NCBI GenBank assembly: GCA_025963285.1
Contig: JAOPUX010000026.1
Coordinates: 1-36,760 of the forward strand
Direction of reading: 5' to 3'
DNA length: 36,760 bases
From: Jatrophihabitans sp.
Lineage (GTDB): Bacteria > Actinomycetota > Actinomycetes > Mycobacteriales > Jatrophihabitantaceae
The first letter of the stretch is position 1. Each line of letters opens with the position of its first letter. This document shows positions 33,452 to 36,760 of the stretch, piece by piece. Both the position numbers and the translations under genes were made by a program. Below the pieces are notes generated by a model. That model did no database searches. It saw nothing but the letters and a program-made list of their open reading frames with translations, and had not been told where the DNA came from.

Positions 33452-35046
33452 TCGTCGTCCTCGTGCTCGTCGGGCGCCAGTGGCAGCGGCGAGGACATCA
33501 GCGTGTGGCCGGCCAGCCGCGGCAGCGTCAGCCGGAACTGTGCGCCGCGGCCACGCTCACCCCAGGCCTGCAGCCAGCCGTCATGCAGCCGGGCGTCCTC
33601 CAGGCTGATCGCGAGCCCGAGCCCGGTGCCGCCGGTGAGCCGGCTGCGGGACGGGTCACCCCGCCAGAACCGGTTGAACACCAGCCCCGCCTCCCCCGGC
33701 CGCAGCCCCACACCGTGGTCACGCACGGTCACCGCTGCGGCGTCGTCGTCATAGCCGATGGTGATCACCACCGGACGCCCTTCACTGTGGTCGAGCGCGT
33801 TGCCCAGCAGGTTGCGCAGGATCCGTTCGACGCGCCGGGAATCCATGTCGACGGTGACCGGCTCTGCCGGCGCGCGGACCACTACAGCCGCCCCGTGCCG
33901 CTCGGCCAGGATGCGCTGCCCCTCGACGGTGGCCGCCACCACGCCGCGCAGGTCGACCGTCTCCGACTCCAGTTGGGCCGCGCCCGCGTCGTAACGCGAA
34001 ATCTCGAGCAGGTCGGCCAGCAGCGATTCGAAGCGGTCCAGCTCGGCACGCAGCAACTCCGCGGAACGGGCGAGCTCCGCGGGGAACTCCTCACGACTCT
34101 CGTGCAGCAGCTCCGAGGCCATCCGGATGGTGGTCAGCGGCGTTCGTAGCTCGTGGGAGACGTCGCTGGTGAACCGTCGCTGCAGCCGGCTGAGATCTTC
34201 CAGCCGGCGGATCTGACGCTGCAGGCTGCCGGCCATGTCGTTGAAGGAGCGCCCCAGCCTGGCGATGTCGTCGGTGCCGCGGACCGTGATGCGCTGTGAC
34301 AGGTCACCGCCGGCCAGGCGCCCGGCGGTCTGGGCCGCCACCCGGACCGGCCGCACCACCTGCCTCGTGACGAGCAGGGCGATGGCCACCACGAGCAGCA
34401 CGAGCACCAGGCCGGAGAGCAGCACGGTGCGGTTGAGCAGCGCGATCGTCTCCTGCTCGGAGGTGAGCGGGAAGAGGTAGTAGAGCTCGAAGAGGCCGGT
34501 GCGTGCCGGAACCGGTTCACCGACGATCAAGCCAGGCACCAGCTGCGTGGTGCTCGTCCCGGAGTGCACGGGCGCGTACTGCAGCGCCAGGTTGCCCTGC
34601 TGCACCACGCGCCGCAACGAGGTCGGGATCTTCACCGCCGAGGTGGCGGCCGGCCCGCTGGCTCCGGAGGCCGACTCGATGGCGATGCTGAACAACCCGG
34701 TGCTGCGGCCGGATGCGGTGAGGCTGGAGGTGATCTCCAGCCGTGCCTGGTCCACGTCGTCGACCACGCTGGCATCCACCCCGGAGAGTGCCGAGCGGGC
34801 CGACTCGAGACCGACGCGGGCCTGGCTGATGGCGGCCTCACGCTTGGCCTTGAGCACACCTCCGGCGACCTGGTCGACGATGAACACGCCGATCACGAGT
34901 ACCACCGTGCCGGTGACGAGGAGCGTCGTCGTGGCGACGCGCAGCTGGAGGGACTGCCGCCAGGTGTGCGCCGCGGCTGCCAGCCAGCTGTTGAGCCGGC
35001 GAAGCAGCCGGCGCACGAACGACACCTCGGCGACAGCCTCGGTCAC
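33448..35046 (-). CDS. mtrB: sensor histidine kinase MtrB
   Basis: A 532-residue membrane kinase. Two membrane helices (about 40-62 and 208-227) enclose an extracytoplasmic sensor domain. A HAMP domain (about 228-282) follows, then the H-box TSDVSHELRTPLTT with the phosphorylated His about 298, the N-box LRNLLGNALDHSEG, G1 DHGVGL and G2 GGTGLGLAI. It phosphorylates MtrA and controls cell-wall, division and osmotic genes. The C-terminus is acidic (DEHEDDE). The start is GTG at 35046, 13 nt after the mtrA stop. With lpqB it forms the mtrA-mtrB-lpqB operon typical of actinobacteria. Confidence 0.96.
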   Translation of the reverse strand: MTEAVAEVSFVRRLLRRLNSWLAAAAHTWRQSLQLRVATTTLLVTGTVVLVIGVFIVDQVAGGVLKAKREAAISQARVGLESARSALSGVDASVVDDVDQARLEITSSLTASGRSTGLFSIAIESASGASGPAATSAVKIPTSLRRVVQQGNLALQYAPVHSGTSTTQLVPGLIVGEPVPARTGLFELYYLFPLTSEQETIALLNRTVLLSGLVLVLLVVAIALLVTRQVVRPVRVAAQTAGRLAGGDLSQRITVRGTDDIARLGRSFNDMAGSLQRQIRRLEDLSRLQRRFTSDVSHELRTPLTTIRMASELLHESREEFPAELARSAELLRAELDRFESLLADLLEISRYDAGAAQLESETVDLRGVVAATVEGQRILAERHGAAVVVRAPAEPVTVDMDSRRVERILRNLLGNALDHSEGRPVVITIGYDDDAAAVTVRDHGVGLRPGEAGLVFNRFWRGDPSRSRLTGGTGLGLAISLEDARLHDGWLQAWGERGRGAQFRLTLPRLAGHTLMSSPLPLAPDEHEDDE

Positions 35047-35059
35047 GGCTGAGTCTTGG

Positions 35060-35749
35060 TCATGGCGGTCCGGCCTTGTATCCCACCCCGCGCACAGTGA
35101 GCACGACCTCGGGGCGCTCCGGGTCGCGCTCGACCTTGGAGCGCAGTCGCTGCACGTGGACGTTCACCAGCCGGGTGTCGGCGGCGTGGCGATAGCCCCA
35201 GACCTGCTCGAGCAGGACCTCACGGGTGAACACCTGGCGGGGTTTGCGGGCCAGCGCCACGAGCAGGTCGAACTCCAGCGGGGTGAGGCCGATCGAACGG
35301 CCGTCCCGGACCACCTGGTGGGCGGCGACGTCGATGGTGACGGGTGCCCCGGGCGGTCCGATGACGAGCGTCTCGCTGGCCAGCTCCTCGTGGTGCCGCA
35401 GCCGGGCCCGCATCCGGGCCACCAGCTCCTTGGGCTTGAACGGCTTGACGACGTAGTCGTCGGCACCGGACTCCAGCCCCAGCACGATGTCGACGGTGTC
35501 GCTCTTGGCGGTGAGCATGATGATCGGGGTGCCACTCTCGGCCCGGATGGCGCGGCAGACGTCGATCCCGGAGAGCCCCGGCAGCATCAGATCGAGCAGG
35601 ACGACGTCCGGCTTGGTCTCCCGGAAGGCCTGCAGCGCGCGGCTGCCGTCGGCGACGAAGGCGGGCTCGAACCCGTCGGTACGCAGAACGATGCCGAGCA
35701 TCTCGGCCAGGGCGGAGTCGTCGTCGACGACGAGCACGCGAGGCTTCAC
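35060..35749 (-). CDS. mtrA: response regulator MtrA
   Basis: A 229-residue OmpR-family regulator. The receiver domain has VLVVDDD, the phospho-acceptor Asp 53 in VVLLDLMLPG, MLTAKSDTVD and DDYVVKPFKPKELV. The winged-helix output domain has LTPLEFDLLVALARKPRQVFTR, split as LTPLEFDLLVALA and KPRQVFTREVLLEQVWGYR, and ends in VRGVGYKAGPP, identical to mycobacterial MtrA at the tail. GTG at 35749 gives V-K-P-R-V-L-V-V; the ribosome-binding site is weak. MtrA binds GTTAC/GTCAC direct repeats. Such repeats lie upstream in the region shared with the divergent SGNH gene, and two more GTCAC words lie just before its own start. Confidence 0.96.
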   Translation of the reverse strand: MKPRVLVVDDDSALAEMLGIVLRTDGFEPAFVADGSRALQAFRETKPDVVLLDLMLPGLSGIDVCRAIRAESGTPIIMLTAKSDTVDIVLGLESGADDYVVKPFKPKELVARMRARLRHHEELASETLVIGPPGAPVTIDVAAHQVVRDGRSIGLTPLEFDLLVALARKPRQVFTREVLLEQVWGYRHAADTRLVNVHVQRLRSKVERDPERPEVVLTVRGVGYKAGPP

Positions 35750-35830
35750 CGCACCATCGTGACATCCCGCCGACCCCGAGGTGACCAAGCACGCCATGCT
35801 GAGAGAAAAGGATCTTCAAAGTCGCACGGC

Positions 35831-35854
35831 GTTACGCGGGTCACATCTTGTTAC
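35831..35854. promoter_or_regulatory. candidate MtrA operator (GTTAC/GTCAC repeats)
   Basis: GTTAC at 35831, GTCAC at 35840 and GTTAC at 35850 are direct repeats 9 and 10 nt apart, placing them on one face of the helix. The spacing and words fit the MtrA recognition sequence known from Mycobacterium and Streptomyces. The site is 51 nt upstream of the preferred SGNH start and about 80 nt upstream of mtrA, so it could control both. Confidence 0.55.
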
Positions 35855-35904
35855 TGATAGGTATGTCTTGTTTGCACCCTGTCCCCGCCGTCGTGGAGGT
35901 TGCC

Positions 35905-36723
35905 TTGCAGTTCGCCGGAAGATCTCGGACCCGTCTTGTCGTCATCGGAGCTGCCGCCGCCGCGGCCGCCCTGGCCGTGGCCGTTGCCCCGGCCGCCGGA
36001 GCCGCCTCCGCCCACTACGTCGCCCTCGGCGACTCGTACTCCTCCGGAGTCGGTGCGGGCAGCTACACCAGTGCGAGTGGCGACTGCGACCGCAGCACGA
36101 ACGCCGCCTCCCAGCTCTGGGCGAACTCGCACGCCCCCGCCTCGTACGCGTCGGTGGCCTGCTCGGGCGCCAAGACCACCGACGTCACCGCGAACCAGCT
36201 GTCGGCCCTGAGCTCGACCACGACGCTGGTCAGCATCACGATCGGCGGCAACGACGTCAACTTCTCCGGCGTCATGGAGGACTGTGTCCTCTACAGCACC
36301 TCCACCTGCGTGTCGGAGGTCAACACCGCCGAGGCGAACGCCCGCGCGCAGCTGCCGGGCCTGCTCAATACCGTCTACAACAACATCCGCTCGCACGCCC
36401 CGAACGCCAAGGTCGTCGTACTGGGCTACCCCGAGTTCTACGACCTCAGCCAGTCCTCGGGCTGCGTCGGGCTGAGCACCCAGGACCGCACTGCGATCGA
36501 CCAGGGCTCCGACCTGCTCGACAGCATCATCGCGACCGCGACCGGCAGCCACACCAACTTCGTCTTCGAGGACGTCCGGTCTTACTTCGTCGGCCACCAG
36601 ATCTGCGACAGCAACTCGTGGATGCACTCGACCAACTGGCTCGACCTGGACGAGAGCTACCACCCGACGGCCTCAGGCCAGTCCGGCGCATACCTGCCGG
36701 CGCTGACGAAGGCCACCGGCTGA
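35905..36723 (+). CDS. secreted SGNH/GDSL esterase
   Basis: A 272-residue secreted hydrolase of the Streptomyces-esterase type. The signal peptide M-Q-F-A-G-R-S-R-T-R plus an Ala/Val-rich core is probably cut after AASA (about residue 36). Block I is ALGDSYSSG (Ser 44), block III GGND (114-117), and the catalytic His is in DESYHP (about 253). Six cysteines (about 61, 86, 127, 135, 187, 234) suggest three disulphides. TTG at 35905 is chosen because GGAGG lies 5 nt upstream and the signal peptide then has normal length; ATG 35863 and TTG 35848 would add an unlikely leader. Its promoter region is shared with mtrA. Likely substrates are esterified cell-wall or extracellular compounds. Confidence 0.9.
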   Translation: MQFAGRSRTRLVVIGAAAAAAALAVAVAPAAGAASAHYVALGDSYSSGVGAGSYTSASGDCDRSTNAASQLWANSHAPASYASVACSGAKTTDVTANQLSALSSTTTLVSITIGGNDVNFSGVMEDCVLYSTSTCVSEVNTAEANARAQLPGLLNTVYNNIRSHAPNAKVVVLGYPEFYDLSQSSGCVGLSTQDRTAIDQGSDLLDSIIATATGSHTNFVFEDVRSYFVGHQICDSNSWMHSTNWLDLDESYHPTASGQSGAYLPALTKATG

Positions 36724-36751
36724 CCGTCGCCCAACAAGCACAGAGTGGTGC

Positions 36752-36760
36752 GGGGGGGGG
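36752..36760. other. run of nine G at the end of the window
   Basis: The last nine bases are all G. A homopolymer exactly at the end suggests a contig end and perhaps a read artefact more than biology. Confidence 0.5.

Overview
The window is a stretch of a high-GC, GTG-rich actinobacterial chromosome. It carries an MtrA/MtrB/LpqB signalling locus, SecA, a WXG100 protein, a WS/DGAT acyltransferase and several protein families largely confined to actinobacteria (DUF3152, DUF3107, DUF6912, Rv3235-like). No mycolate genes are visible, so a Frankiales/Jatrophihabitans-like or other non-mycolate member of the class fits best; this placement is inference. No tRNA, rRNA, CRISPR array, transposase or phage gene was seen.

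Left part (1-12931): the order moeZ - DUF3152 - TetR - DUF3107 - ferritin-like - DEAD-box helicase - PQQ-like membrane protein matches from memory the Mycobacterium tuberculosis order Rv3206c-Rv3212. A block (2034-6268) sits inside it: an alpha/beta hydrolase and a non-homologous end-joining module of Ku (minus strand) facing away from a stand-alone DNA ligase and a LigD-type primase-polymerase (plus strand, overlapping). An alpha/beta hydrolase and an MpaB/DUF2236 oxygenase follow the PQQ-like gene with 4-nt overlaps.

Middle part (12989-27025): a minus-strand cluster of RecB-like nuclease with a probable Fe-S cluster, PHP phosphoesterase, PH-domain membrane protein and a 52-residue membrane peptide; then NUDIX, MaoC dehydratase and a CorA channel. 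Next is a small type VII secretion-like locus: WXG100 protein and SUFU-domain protein (minus) divergent from an FHA/FtsK-type ATPase gene (plus) that is interrupted by an in-frame TGA. Two perfect DnaA boxes lie in the divergent promoter region. A tight lipid operon follows: WS/DGAT, patatin and DUF6912, joined by ATGA overlaps. After a 389-bp gap come a small excisionase-type HTH gene and an Rv3235-like gene with a clear promoter and a possible 15-codon leader ORF.

Right part (27090-36760): mtrA-mtrB-lpqB-comF-hpf-secA, all on the minus strand, match the Mycobacterium block Rv3246c-Rv3240c. A secreted SGNH esterase diverges from mtrA. Their shared promoter region holds three GTTAC/GTCAC repeats at helical spacing that look like MtrA binding sites. 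The window ends in a run of nine G.

The points most worth a second look are the interrupted type VII ATPase with its WXG100-SUFU partner operon, the candidate MtrA operator, the leader ORF before the Rv3235-like gene, the metzincin motif in the DUF3152 protein, and the higher-order repeat in the Ku tail.
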